Position numbers and translations under genes: made by a program. Positions 46,991 to 57,559 of a stretch of DNA of 64,000 bases are shown here, piece by piece. How positions within the stretch are numbered: position 1 is the first letter of the stretch; every line of letters starts with the position of its first letter. Where the stretch lies: assembly GCA_037043015.1 (NCBI GenBank), contig CM073321.1, forward strand, positions 13,648,001 through 13,712,000, given 5' to 3'. The notes below the pieces were generated by a model. The model was not told the origin of the DNA. It was given only the letters and a program-made list of their open reading frames with translations, and ran no database searches. This DNA comes from Bryum argenteum (taxonomy: Eukaryota; Streptophyta; Bryopsida; Bryales; Bryaceae).

Positions 46991-47256
46991 TTAAGGGAAT
47001 CTCTGACAACAAATTGCAAAGGCCGAAACTGAGAGAGGGTTGTAGATAGGTCACTAACCAGTAAAGATTTCGTGAGTTGGGGATCGCGTTTGTACAACCG
47101 CAGATGCTTCCGGATTGTCTCGCGACGCATACGTCTCCCCCCCATGCATCGCTTGCAGGGACATGAGTAACTAGTGAGTCCCTGTGCGTCAGCCTCTTTT
47201 TCCTCCTCTTGCCACAATGTCAAGTCCGCCAGCTCCCTCCGCGATTGTGTGTCCAT
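46960..47256 (-). pseudogene. Transposase-associated zinc-binding domain of the CACTA element
   Basis: 98 codons, starting MDTQSRRELADLTLWQEEEK. The motif SCPCKRCMGGRRMRRETIRK followed by HLRLYKRDP fits the transposase-associated domain (CPC..C...........HL) at the N-terminus of plant TNP2-type CACTA transposases. The catalytic transposase does not follow; a SET-like frame does. It starts 430 bp from the forward gene at 47689, head to head. Confidence 0.65.
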
Positions 47257-47259
47257 CGA

Positions 47260-47465
47260 TTAACGCATGAAAATGATGAACCACTTGACTAAGAGTATGA
47301 CTATCTTGACTGACAGTAGTCACAGTGTGACTAGAACGGGTCACTAAGAAGGGTTAATTTGACTACCCATAGTCAACACAGTCATCTTAGTCATTGGGGA
47401 TGACTGTACAGGCTCAGGAAGATGACTGCAATTTTGAAGAACAACGGCTATTTGTAGTAGCCAGG
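47260..47465. repeat. Internal cluster of TGACT/AGTCA motifs
   Basis: More than ten TGACT/AGTCA words in 200 bp, ending in GGCTATTTGTAGTAG. This is the same word that fills the element's terminal regions, but here it lies between the two divergent genes. It may be a regulatory site bound by the element's own protein, or the end of a smaller nested relative that starts at TTACTACAAA near 44389. Confidence 0.6.
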
Positions 47466-47688
47466 GGTGCCTACGAGTAGGTTGGTAGGTGGCTGCCAAC
47501 CCTAATTGCATTTAAAGCAACGCCGTCATTTGAAATCTTCTCTGATTTGAGTGTCAAATCGAGTAACATCAACGAAGATCATAGCCGCCTACGCACATGA
47601 TGTTCTTCTTCCTCCTTGCACTCCTATTTTCCGCCATGGCTGTCATTTTGCAGCAAAATCTGTATTTTTCTGATCGATTTGGAGAGAG

Positions 47689-50600
47689 ATGGAGTCAAGT
47701 GAGGGAACGACAGTAGTGGGAGCGAGTGACGAGGTTGGAGAAGAAGAGATCGTGGAGGAGACGCTCATTACCGTCACAGCATCCGGCAGCACCGATAATG
47801 ACAAATCAGACGCCGATTCTGACGCCAAAGCGGCCGGCGAGAACAGCGACGGATCTGACGATAGAAAAAGTGACGACGACGAGGGCCACAGTGAGAAGGA
47901 GGACGTCGGCGACGGGTGAAGCAAACAAAGAAAGGTGACGGTGACGAAGGCGAGGTGACGAGGAGAGTGTAGGAGTAGTTCGGCCACAGAGAGTGACGGT
48001 GAGGAGGGCGATGGTGAGGAGAAGGCCGAGGGTACACACAACGACGGTGAGGAGGGCGAGGGTAAAGAGTGTGAGGACGACGTCGGCAAGGGAAGAGCCA
48101 ACAAGAGGGCGAGGGGGCTCGGGCGATCGTGAAGTAGCTCCGCCAAGATAGCGACGCCGAGAGCCCGACGCCAAAGAAGGCACCGATAAGGCCGAGGGTG
48201 TAGAGAGCGACGGTGACGAGGGGGACGAGGGTGAGGAGGGCGACACGGAAGATTACACCCCCTCCAACGAAGGAGACGACACCGACTCCAGCACAAAGTC
48301 CTCCGCTGAGTCAGTCGACACAAGCAGCACATCCACATCCGACAGCTCGTCGAAGAGGCGAAAGACAAAGCGAGGTAAACGGGCACAGCCAAAGAAGAAG
48401 GAGGTTCCGGCACCGGCCTGCGCGTACGAGCTCCAGAGGCAGAAGAACTTTGAGCGCAATCAGGCCTACCTGAAAGAGCTCGGAATCCCGGGCTTCTTTG
48501 CGGGGTGTCTTGACAAAAATTCAGTCCCCTTCAAGTCATCACCAAAGATCATCGAAGAGGTTAGAGCACGAGTCAAACTCTCTCATCAATCTTTGGTCAA
48601 TCTATGCAAGTTCAAAGGGTCTTTGCACCATTGCAAATCTCGGTGACTGAAGTTCAACACATTTTTCGAAATGTAGCTTTATTTCCACAAATTTCTGCGG
48701 AGTGTTAGAGAGAACTCGCAATCCTTCTCACCGATGTGTTTGAGGACTCCAGAACGTATCGACGAAGACCGATCCGTCCGCCCAGAAGGTCTACGCGTTT
48801 GAGACCTGAACGGGATTTGTCGCCGCCTGTGAGGAGGTCTGGACGCAAGATCACGAAGGACGAGTCAAAATTTTTGACACCGCCGAAGAAGCAGCCACCA
48901 AGAGCTGTCAAGAAGGGCAAGAAGGTTGCTTCGGAGTCGGAATCCACCGCGGACTCAAAATCCAGCGCTGAAGAGGAGGACGAAGAAGAGAACAAGTCGG
49001 TAGGGGAGGAACGACCGTTGGAGCCTCCCGTGAAACGGGCACATCCGTCTTCACCATCACCGAAAGTGACCCAAGAATCTGCTCCCAAGACTCCAAAGAG
49101 AGCAATTCAATTCGACACACTCGCAACCAATCCGCAGGAGTGGAGTGTGAAGAAGCGGGACAACCTTCCCAGCGCTAGAGGTACCACGATACCGCCAAGG
49201 CACCCTCGGCCATTAGCAACACCGCCAAGGCCCCCGACCGTTCTTTGTTTCCTTGATTGAGGATATTATCACAGCTACAATACCCACCAAGATGTCAGAG
49301 GATACGTGGTCCGGAGATGGCTGCCACCTTGACTTCACGACGCCGAATGAGCCGTTCGCGGAATCTAATGTTCGAAGAGAAGTGGTGGATTTCCTACCAA
49401 GTGCAACACAGAACATGGACGCTCGCGATCATGAGATTGCTGACTTGGACTTGGCAATTGAGGAACAACAACTCCAACTCCTCTGGAAGAAAAGGGCGGC
49501 CATGCAGGCACGACAGGGTGAGCTTCAACGAGCCAGCGGCAAAGGCCCAAGTAGTCCCGCTCCGGTCAGGTCCTACGATGCTCTTCAGAAGGCCAAGAGG
49601 AGGCAAGTACTCAAGCAACAAGTGGATGTGCTTCCAATCCGAGAAGGCAAGGGGCAAAAGAGGTTTGTTGTGGAGGTGGACTACCAGGGATTCCCGGTGG
49701 AGGATTATCGACAAACGTGGCTAACATGCTTGCGAGGTCAAACAGGAGACATCGACTTCAGCGTCGACAATTATTCGCAGCATGATATGGGGATGTTGAT
49801 GGCTGTGAAGGAATTGGTGGACAAAGTCTTCGAGTACAAGGGAGGCTTGCAGAGGGTGACGGATAAGGCTTTCCACACCATGTTGAAGGGCCAGCTCAAG
49901 AGTGCAAGGTACCAGCTCAAGAAATTGATGCTAGAAGGATCTCCCAAGCCTCCTCATATTAGACAGGATCACTGGGTAAATCTTTCGAAACTCATAGTGG
50001 ATGAGCGGAAGATCATGGAAGCGAGAAGATGCGAGCAAACCGGGCACACGTGAAGAGACTCTCAAAGGTGGTCGCACGGAAGGGGCCGTGAAGGCCAATC
50101 TGTAATGGCCACTCTCACTTAATTATGTCATATTGTGATCGATTAGGTTGAGAGCCCATGCAGTGACAATGCGATGATTGATTGACTAATATTCAACTAC
50201 AAGATGGATTTGTGGCAAAGCGATGGAACTTCAAAATGGTCTCCAAGTCGGGAAGAATTAGAGAGAGAAATGGCTCGTGAGAAAGGGGCCTGAAAGCGGA
50301 AGGTGGGCGGTGGCGTGGTTAGGGAGGTGTCGGGAGGAAGCGCACTAGAGCCCGATCACCATCAAGCCGAGTAACTCATTTGGCGTCGGAGACGAACCTC
50401 GGCCTCTCGCATGTCCGGTATAGAGGCGAGCATATCGCTCATTATGGAGCATCCGAGAATCCCCATTCCAGTCCATCATATGCGGCGCAAAACAACTCTC
50501 CAACCCTCCGAGTACGCTGCTGCTGCAATGAAATCCACACTCGGCCAAACACCCTCGCCTTTGCATTCGGCACCTCAACTTAGCTTCTAACCGGGTGGGA

Positions 50601-52024
50601 AAATCATCACCCAACGGATTATTTTTTTTTTTGCACCCATTTGAGATGATGAAACTAATCGTAATGTTTCATTTATCGTGTTTATCGTGTTGAAGATGCC
50701 CGAATGTGAAATTCGACGACACAATCAAATGCGTGCTTCTGCACACAGGTAGCTGAGCGTCCTCCTTCCAGAGCAGATGTCGATGATGGCACACCGGACT
50801 TGGAGGTGCTCCGTGAAATCGACGCCATTGGAATTGTTGCATCAACTTCGCCTACCCCGTTGAAAGAAGACAATGCGGCTCCAAAGGCCGCTCGGAAACG
50901 GCCAAGAATGACGGAGGTGGAGAAGCTCCAAGCAGAACCCGCGGAGCAACGCCAGACTCGGGCAAGATCCGACACTACAGGTAAGGGTGTAGACCCTGTC
51001 TGGAAGGCACCGAAGCAGAAGAGGACCGCTGAGCCGCAGCGTAAAGATAAGGAGGCTAGTGCGAAGGCAGGGAACGAGGGGAAAGAGAAGGCCCCTGCCT
51101 CTGCCAGCAAAGCGAGGAAGGAGAAGAACCTCAACTCCCCCACTAAAGGTAAAGAGGCAGTTACGAAGGCGGGGAAGGAGAAGGCCGATGCCCTAGCAAG
51201 GGCGACGGGGAAAGAGAAGGCCGACGCCCCAACGAGCAAAGCGGGGAAGGAGAAGGCCGATGCCCAAGCGAGCAAGGCGGGGAATGAGAAGGCGGACGCT
51301 CCAACGAGCAAAGTGGCGAAAAAGAAGCCTGATGCCCCAGTGAGCAAAGCGGGGAAGGAGAAGGCTGCTGCCCCTGCGAGCAGAGCAGGGAAGGAGAAGG
51401 CGGTTGCAGCTGCCCCTGCAAGCAAAACAGGGAATTCAAAGGAGAGGGCCGATGCGCTTACAAGCAAAACCAGGAAGGAGAAGCCTTTAGAGGAGACCGC
51501 AAAAGCAGCCACGAAGGAGACCAAGAAAGGAGCCACGAAGGAAACGCCAGATTCCAATGCCGCCGCAAAGGAGAAGGCCCGGGGGATAAACAACAATAAA
51601 TTGGGTGAGGATGGAAAACACCGCCGAACGTCGACTTCAACCGAGGTCCGGCAATAACTCCTTTGGAAATTCAGTTTATGGAACTGCATTTTAGCAGTTT
51701 TCTCTAACATGTGTAACTTACCACCGTTTGCAGGTTCAATTCGAACCCGGTGACCAAGTGCACATCATGGGCGTTGACGAGGGTGAAGAAGACAAGATTG
51801 TAGCCGATGGAGAAGTGCTCAGCGTGGAGGGGGGCACATTACATGGCAGGCAACTAACGGAGGGTATGGTATCAATACAAGTCCTGAAATGCTACGACAA
51901 CGACTACGTACTCTATCAGCCCATCACCCTCGATGATCCACCAGTGACTAAGATGGGCGAGGCACATTTACAGTGGATTGCATGGCCAACCGAATTCCTC
52001 CGTCACCTAGAGTGTTTTCTCTAA
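47689..52024 (+). CDS. CACTA second gene (TNP1/Ptta type), multi-exon
   Basis: Forward coding blocks in order. At 47689-47919 and 48200-48590 there are acidic, Ser/Asp-rich stretches with frame changes, then CAYELQRQKNFERNQAYLKE, a helical motif common in plant transposon proteins. At 48736-49256 there is a Pro/Arg-rich linker. At 49289-50053 a conserved domain includes DYRQTWLTCLRGQTGDIDFS and ends DHWVNLSKLIVDERK, like the plant Ptta/En-Spm domain. At 50753-51657 there is a Lys/Ala/Glu-rich repeat region. At 51732-52024 the block VADGEVLSVEGGTLHGRQL...AWPTEFL is like the C-terminal domain of TNP1-type proteins. Acceptors CACACAG (50752) and TTTGCAG (51731) support splicing. Such proteins bind subterminal repeats. 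The N-terminal frame changes suggest decay. Confidence 0.65.
50060..50745. other. Probable intron of the CACTA second gene
   Basis: About 690 bases without a supported frame, between the Ptta-like block and the Lys/Ala-rich block. It ends in a good acceptor (CTGCACACAG). The donor could not be fixed. Confidence 0.4.
51157..51480 (+). repeat. 36-bp coding repeat (12-residue AGKEKADAPTSK units)
   Basis: Eight or nine degenerate units, AGKEKADAPTSK / AGKEKADAQASK / AGNEKADAPTSK and so on, within the CACTA second gene. The result is a Lys/Ala/Glu-rich, histone H1-like or LEA-like stretch that may bind nucleic acid. Confidence 0.8.
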
Positions 52025-52029
52025 GTTAG

Positions 52030-52490
52030 AACGCCGATGCAGATTTATAGCACAGAACTTGCATGCATGTATTCTAGACTGTGTACAATTACATGTGGTA
52101 TATGCGGCTTGAACAACATACACCTAAAATTTTGATTCAATTGCAAACCCATAATCACAAAAGATTCTTTGATTGATATTTAGCAATACTCGTAGCCTAT
52201 TCTTTCTAGACTCCACGAAAACACATAACACCATAATTAACAACTCACAACCACATGACAAAAATTAGTCATCGCCGATGACACCACATCGCCACTACTC
52301 GACTATATACACAATCATCCGAGCCGATCGTTGTCATCACAATTGACTCCAACCAAATAACTTTGAATCCCTACCGACTCCTCAAAGTCATATTCACACA
52401 ATATACGCTCCTTAAAACCGCGACGATGATGATCGCATGCGATCAAGAACCTTTTAGATGGCAATGAATCCATTGACTGAATTATGTAAA
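52030..52490. other. 3' flank of the CACTA second gene
   Basis: AT-rich sequence after the stop codon at 52024. No further frame is supported before the subterminal AGTCA region begins. Confidence 0.4.
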
Positions 52491-53857
52491 GTCGTATGAC
52501 TGCAAATAGTCGTAGTATTATAAGCCACACTCTGCCAGCATGACCAGACTTAGTCAACCGAATTCACGTAATTCACAGACGACTGTTGACTGGTTGCAGT
52601 CATAAGTTTTGACTAATCCGAGTCATTCAAACGAAGTCCCAAGTCCAGCCCAATCGAGGTCCCAAAAATTGTCGGGAACGCAGCGCATGGGAACGCCGAT
52701 GTCCGTTTTTGACTGCGAGTCAAAATGTCCGCAGCGACTTGTCCTTTTTGACTCGAAATAGTCTTAGTCAAGTTCGAAAAACATGTCCGTTTTTGACTGC
52801 TGGCTAGTCAAAAATGCAGTCAAAAAATCCGGGATTTGTACTAGTGGCAAGCCGGACGGTGATCCGATGCGGCTTGTCTGCGTGGATGATCGGCGCTAGA
52901 AATTTGATCATCGCGCACTCCCTTGGCTCCTTACAGTCCTCCACCGAGTAGCCGTTATTCTTGTGCGGATTCCCGTGGAAGGCCGTCTTCGCCCACTTGT
53001 GTTTCCGGCCGCACAACCCTACTCTGCTGTTTACGATTAGGCCGTAAACTGCCCTCCAGTGATCGGCCGTCTAGAATGCCGGCTTCTCTCTGACCGTCCC
53101 CTTGAACTGGTTGGCGCGCCAACCTTGATCTCGCGCACCATCTTCGGATCGCGTAGTCCCCAAGGTGTGTCCAACAGGCCGGAAAGTCCCATCTTGTCGA
53201 GGTCATGGGCTAAAAACTTCTTCTCCTCTTCATCGGCCGGAATGATCAGAAGTACTAACTTTATCAATATCTTGGGCTCCTCCTGCGCCGGGGCGGAAGC
53301 GGAAGCTGATCCTGCCATAGGAAAGAAAACTGACAGAAAGTAGCGAGTGGCCGGGCTGAGATCAGCCAGGGGGCCGGATCGGAAACTAAGGGACGGAAAG
53401 CGAAAAGACGGAAGGCAGGGGCGCAAGAAAGCGAGAAGGCAGAAAAGCGAGAAGGCAGGTAACAACAAGGGCGGACAGGTCGCATTTTATAGGGAGAGTC
53501 GGATTCAAATCCGAACATTATGACCTGTCCGTCCGCCATCATTACCGTCTCCGTACGGAGACGTCTTTGGCATTGTTTGTCATTATTATCCTTCCAGCCA
53601 CTCCGTCCTCCAGCCGCTGTCTTTACCCTGATTCCGGCTTCTGACAGTACGTCCTCGCCGTTTGAGTGCGGAGTACGGGTTCGCGAACCTGTCCTTATTA
53701 TTATAAACTACACTCTAAAGATAATACTTATTTGTAGAACGTATTTGCCTTACAGTATACGGCCTATCACATACTTAGGTCGGATTCTTGACACTATACT
53801 TATTCTTAATGCGCATTAAAACATATTGGCACACAATCGAAAAATTAGGGTCCGACA

Positions 53858-55434
53858 CTTACTTCTTTGTGATGAAGGTGACCCCCAAAACCGGCAATCT
53901 TTCCCTTGAGCAGCTAGAACGAGTCTTTGAACAATGCAAAGAGCTAAACTCTCCGAGCATGCGGAATCGTATCTACCCTTTCAAGTACCTGCGTAGATAT
54001 GGCATCCTGGATGGAATCACAAAGCTAAGAAGTCTTAGCAACTAGGCGTATGTGCAACGCAACATGTTCCCTGGCCAAAGAGACAAATCGGAGAAAGTCT
54101 TCATCTTCAAGATGTCCGAGGTCGGCCCCGGCAGCGGTGTTGATCTTGTTCGCCGTATGCAGCATGGAGGAAATCTATCCCACGCATGGATGATGTTTGA
54201 CTATGTCAAACGCGTTACGGATTGGAATACCATGGCCTGCCACGTGTACGACTCACATTACCAACGCATTCCAACCATTGTATGCTGTGATTTCTAGTCA
54301 GAGGACAAAGAAGCTCAACTCGTCTTCTGGAAGAACCTTAACCACGTGATGGCAAGAAACAGAGTACCCAAACCGCAGTTTCAAGGATTTATGGCTCATA
54401 GTGCTCAAGCCAATTGGAACGTTGTGCGCATCATCTACAGCTCTGGAAACCTTACTGTCCCAATCGAAGGCCGCGAACGAACATGTTATTTCCATTGGAC
54501 GCAATCTCTTGAGAAACATACGAAACAATACATTGTGCCCGAATTGCAAGACCAAGACCGGATTCTTTGTAAGCAGTACAATGATGCGCGCACCATGGAA
54601 GAGGCTGAGACTCGATATTGGGCTATAAGAGCGTGGTGGACATCCTCGAAGGCCACCTCCAAAGTTGGTTTAGAACACTTAGGTCATTGGCTTGCGTGCT
54701 GGCACTTCAGATACAGACAATGGGGTGGATTTATGGAACTAGTAAGTATACAATTTCTTTGCGATATTTTTGCTGATTTCATGCTCTATGGTAGCATCTG
54801 TAATGTTATGACAGTACTAATGCAATTAACAGTTATTGTTTATATATTATTAGTTGATTTTTTATGTGGATTTATATTCTCTGAATCTGTACTAAGTATA
54901 ATATAAAATATGAATAAAGATCTAATACGTTTGTACATTGCAAGAAAAAAATATTCAGCAGAAGAACTAGCAGAGATGCCTTCATGTAATCTTGCGGAGT
55001 CAATCCATAACAAGTGGCTGCAAGCGTCTCGCAATAAGGGTAGGGATTTGTGCGTCGCTCCAATTGACCATATGTTCGGGCCTTCCTCCAAGTGGTCGGC
55101 TACCATCAATGCAACAAACGCGGAGCAAGTGGTTCTAGACCATCCATAGATGAACTTCGTGAGCGTCTTTATAACGCTCAACGTCGAGCTCATCGATCCG
55201 GCAATCCATCTTGCCTCAACAAGGCAGTTATGGACTTCCCTCAAGCAGAAGCTTACAGTACGCGTGACGCCCACTTGGAGGGGGCAGAGATTTTTGGTTC
55301 CTAGAAACGTAAGGCTGATGTTCTCATTGGTGCTGAAAATGAAACTCATCGACCTGACACCGTGAGCTACTCACGTCCTCAAATAGGAAGAAGAGTCATA
55401 CGAGCTCTTGCTCAGAATCTCAGTACTTTCCACG
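53858..55434 (+). pseudogene. MULE copy II, transposase core
   Basis: It continues MULE copy II after element A. It matches copy I throughout, including MMFDYVKRVTDWN, VCCDF-SED, FQGFMAHSAQANWN, CYFHWTQSLEKHTK and the intron (donor GTAAGT near 54740, acceptor near 54950), then EELAEMPSCNLAESIHNKW. In-frame TAG codons occur at about 54044 and 54295, and further breaks after 55050. The TAG after CCDF is shared with copy I at 9272. It is cut at 55434 by a copia LTR at CCACG; copy I continues past this point (CCACGAAGAAGATG, near 10420). Confidence 0.8.
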
Positions 55435-55836
55435 TGTTGAAGATTAGATTGCTCGTAGTTACTAAGGGTAACTAGAGTTGATTAGAGTATATGGAGAGCG
55501 TTGGATGAATAGAGTCTTATCGTATATGGAGAGTGTTGGATGAATAGAGTCTTATCGTACAAGGAGAGGGCTTGTCCACAAGAGCCTTATCGTGTGTGAA
55601 GAAGGATGGACCACTAAAGCCTTATCGTATGTAGAGAGAGAAGGTCCTCTAGTGGTCTATCATTTGTAGAGTGATCTTGATCACTCAAACCTTATCTTTG
55701 TTGTAGCACCTAGTGCCTTCACTTGGATATATAAGTAAGTGCTTGGAATGAGTATCTCATTCAAGCATTATTTGCTCTACTACTTGTAAGCTTTGAGTGT
55801 GTTGTATTCTCTCTCTCCCTCTATTGAATCTCAATA

Positions 55837-56559
55837 GTTTATGGGCCCACTACTCTTGTCGTGAGGTTGAGTTTGAGTACTTTTGGAGGCTTAGAGAGGT
55901 CAAGGATGTGTTGCATGCACATGTAGGGCTCATTTGCACTACTTGGAGTCTCTTGGAGATTTGGAGGTGCACTTGGAGTCATTTGAAGGTGTTTGCAACC
56001 ATTTTGAAGGAGGTTTGAAGCATTGGAGGCAATAGAAGCAATTTGGAGGTGTTGGAGGTGACTCAAATACTTGTAAGATTGTATGCTTGTTGTTTGAGTC
56101 CTCCTTGCACATTATAGGTGCTTCTTTGCATTAAGGGCTCTCAAATCCATTGTTTGAAGTGTTTTGAGCTTAGGAGTGTGTGTTGTAATGTTTACTTGAG
56201 TGCACTTAGAGTTGAGAGGGCCGAATCTAGCATTTGGAGTGCATATGTGCACACATAGGGCTGATTTCAGCATTTGAGGTGCAAAAGTAGGTGTTTTGAG
56301 ACTCCTAAGCTTAGATTTGAGTGATTTGTGGATCTACAAGCTTTGTTGACATAGTTTGAGAGTTGATCTAGTGTAAAGAGTGCAAAAGTGCTCATTTGCA
56401 TGCATCGCGGGTTGATTTGAGTGCTTTGAAGTGCAACCACACCTTGTGTGTGTGTAAGAGATCTAGATATTCTATTTGGAGGTCAAATAGCTTGAAGAAG
56501 ATCAAATTTAAGTAGGAGCAAGTGTATCTTGCTTGTTTGAGTGTTGTAGGGGCAACATT
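55837..56559. other. Copia leader region
   Basis: Untranslated leader between LTR and gag. It is rich in TTTGAG and GGAG words, with diverged short repeats. No primer-binding site of the usual plant type was found. Confidence 0.45.
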
Positions 56560-57440
56560 GGAGCTATGCTATGGCTTTCTGTGGAAGGTGAGAGTGTTAG
56601 AGTGCTTGAAAGGTTCAATGGCACCAACTTCAACTTGTAGAAGTTCAAGATGAACTTGGCACTTTCTTCCATAGACTTGTGGGAGATTGTTGAAGGTATG
56701 GAGGAGGCTCCACCATCCGAAACAAGTGGGAAGGACAAGAAGGACTACCAAAAGAGGGTGCACAAGGCGATGTCCATGATTGGGCTCAACTTGGTGGATG
56801 CGCAACTTGCGCACATCAAAAGTTGGAAGGGTCCGGCGGAGGCATGGAGCGTGCTTTGTAACATCCACGAGACAAGAAGCTTGTCCAACATACTCTATTT
56901 GAGGCGCAAGTTCTTCACAATCAAGATGGAGGAAGGGGCGGACTTGTTGGAGCACATCAACAACATCAAGACACTTGCGGATCAACTCGCATGCTTGGAT
57001 GTGCCCATGAGCGAGGATGACATTGTCATGACATTGCTTGATAGTTTGCCACCTTCATTTGAGAGTTTGATTACGGCATTGGAGACTTCAAAACTTGCTG
57101 ACCTTAAGATGGAGTTTGTTGTGTCAAGGTTGATGCATGAAGTGTCTAAGAGGAAGGAAAAGGGTGCTCCAAGTGGTGACGTAGCGTTGGTGGCGGCCCA
57201 AAACAAAGGGAGGATGCAAAATGGCCCAAGAATGTGCTAAAACTGTGGCAAACCGGGCCACATTGCAAGGTATTGCTTTCGAAACAACAAGAAGGAGAAG
57301 GAGAGTGCCAATGTTGCAAGCAACAACGACAACGAGGCCGATTATGCGTTTCTAAGCGCCGTTGTTGCAGGCAAAGAGGAGATGGAAGTGGAGCATGTCT
57401 TTGCAATCAATGATGGAGATGACAAGACCAATGCCAAGTG
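56560..57440 (+). pseudogene. Copia-type gag with zinc knuckle
   Basis: Typical copia gag blocks include DLWEIVEGMEE, LSNILYLRRKFFTIKMEEGA, TLADQLACLDVPMSEDD and LLDSLPPSFESLITAL, with a knuckle NCGKPGHIARYCF near 57245. Such gag proteins package element RNA. It is a fossil with a few breaks; the long central frame starts at 56650. Confidence 0.85.
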
Positions 57441-57441
57441 G

Positions 57442-57559
57442 CACTATAAGAAAACCCTGTTTTTTGTGATGTCTTGTGTAATGTCTAATGTATTTTGTGA
57501 TGCCTTACTGTCTTAAAAGATGTCTTCGAAGACGGGAGGATGTCTGTACGTGTAACGGG
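57442..57559. mobile_element. End of a second CACTA element (same family as 16991-19638)
   Basis: CACTATAAGAAAACC is identical to the first 15 bases of the complete element at 16991. GATGTCTTG-type subterminal words follow. Only 118 bp precede the insertion of element C at 57560. The opposite end was not found before 64000, so it is either beyond the window or lost. Confidence 0.75.

Larger units (their letters stand above)
44138..52846. mobile_element. CACTA (En/Spm) transposon of 8.7 kb, inserted in element A
   Basis: The ends read CACTAGTACAAA on the left and, in reverse complement, CACTAGTACAAA on the right. The flanks are TTGGCG and GCAAGC. Alignment with element C shows the empty site, so the 3-bp duplication is GCA with the left copy now GCG. 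Subterminal regions (44138-44380 and 52490-52846) are full of AGTCA/TGACT words and share a GGGAACGC block. Inside are a 190-bp tandem array, a reverse-strand transposase-associated and SET-like gene remnant, and a forward multi-exon gene of the TNP1/Ptta type. The transposase core (TNP2 catalytic part) was not found, so the copy is probably defective. Confidence 0.9.
38266..53857 (-). mobile_element. Element A: TG...CA coiled-coil element (family 2) split by two insertions
   Basis: It begins TGTCGGATGCC and ends GGTCCGACA, flanked by the perfect duplication CTTAC (38261-38265 and 53858-53862). Without its two passengers (element B at 40111-43546 and the CACTA element at 44138-52846) it would be about 3.43 kb, the same as element B. 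The empty target is visible in MULE copy I near 8850 (GGTAACTTACTTCT). Its coding remains lie in three reverse-strand blocks, at 39939-39274, 43923-43591 and about 53320-52850. It is broken, with a number of breaks, and is older than B and the CACTA element inside it. Confidence 0.85.
55435..57441 (+). mobile_element. Ty1/copia retrotransposon fossil, 5' part, inserted in MULE copy II
   Basis: The 5' LTR is 55435-55836 (402 bp, TGTTGAAG...TCAATA), about 93-95% like the solo LTR at 19708-20114 by eye. A leader of about 720 bp follows, then a gag of the UBN2 type (about 56560-57440) with a CCHC knuckle. No standard iMet primer site follows the LTR; the bases GTTTATGGGCCC do, so a different primer is likely. 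The element is cut at 57442 by a CACTA end, and the pol region and 3' LTR are not in the window. It is a fossil with a few breaks. Confidence 0.85.

Noticed and set aside
47643-48413. A 256-codon reverse frame opposite the CACTA second gene start
   Set aside because: It is Ser/Pro/Leu low-complexity, the antisense image of an acidic GA-rich coding stretch.
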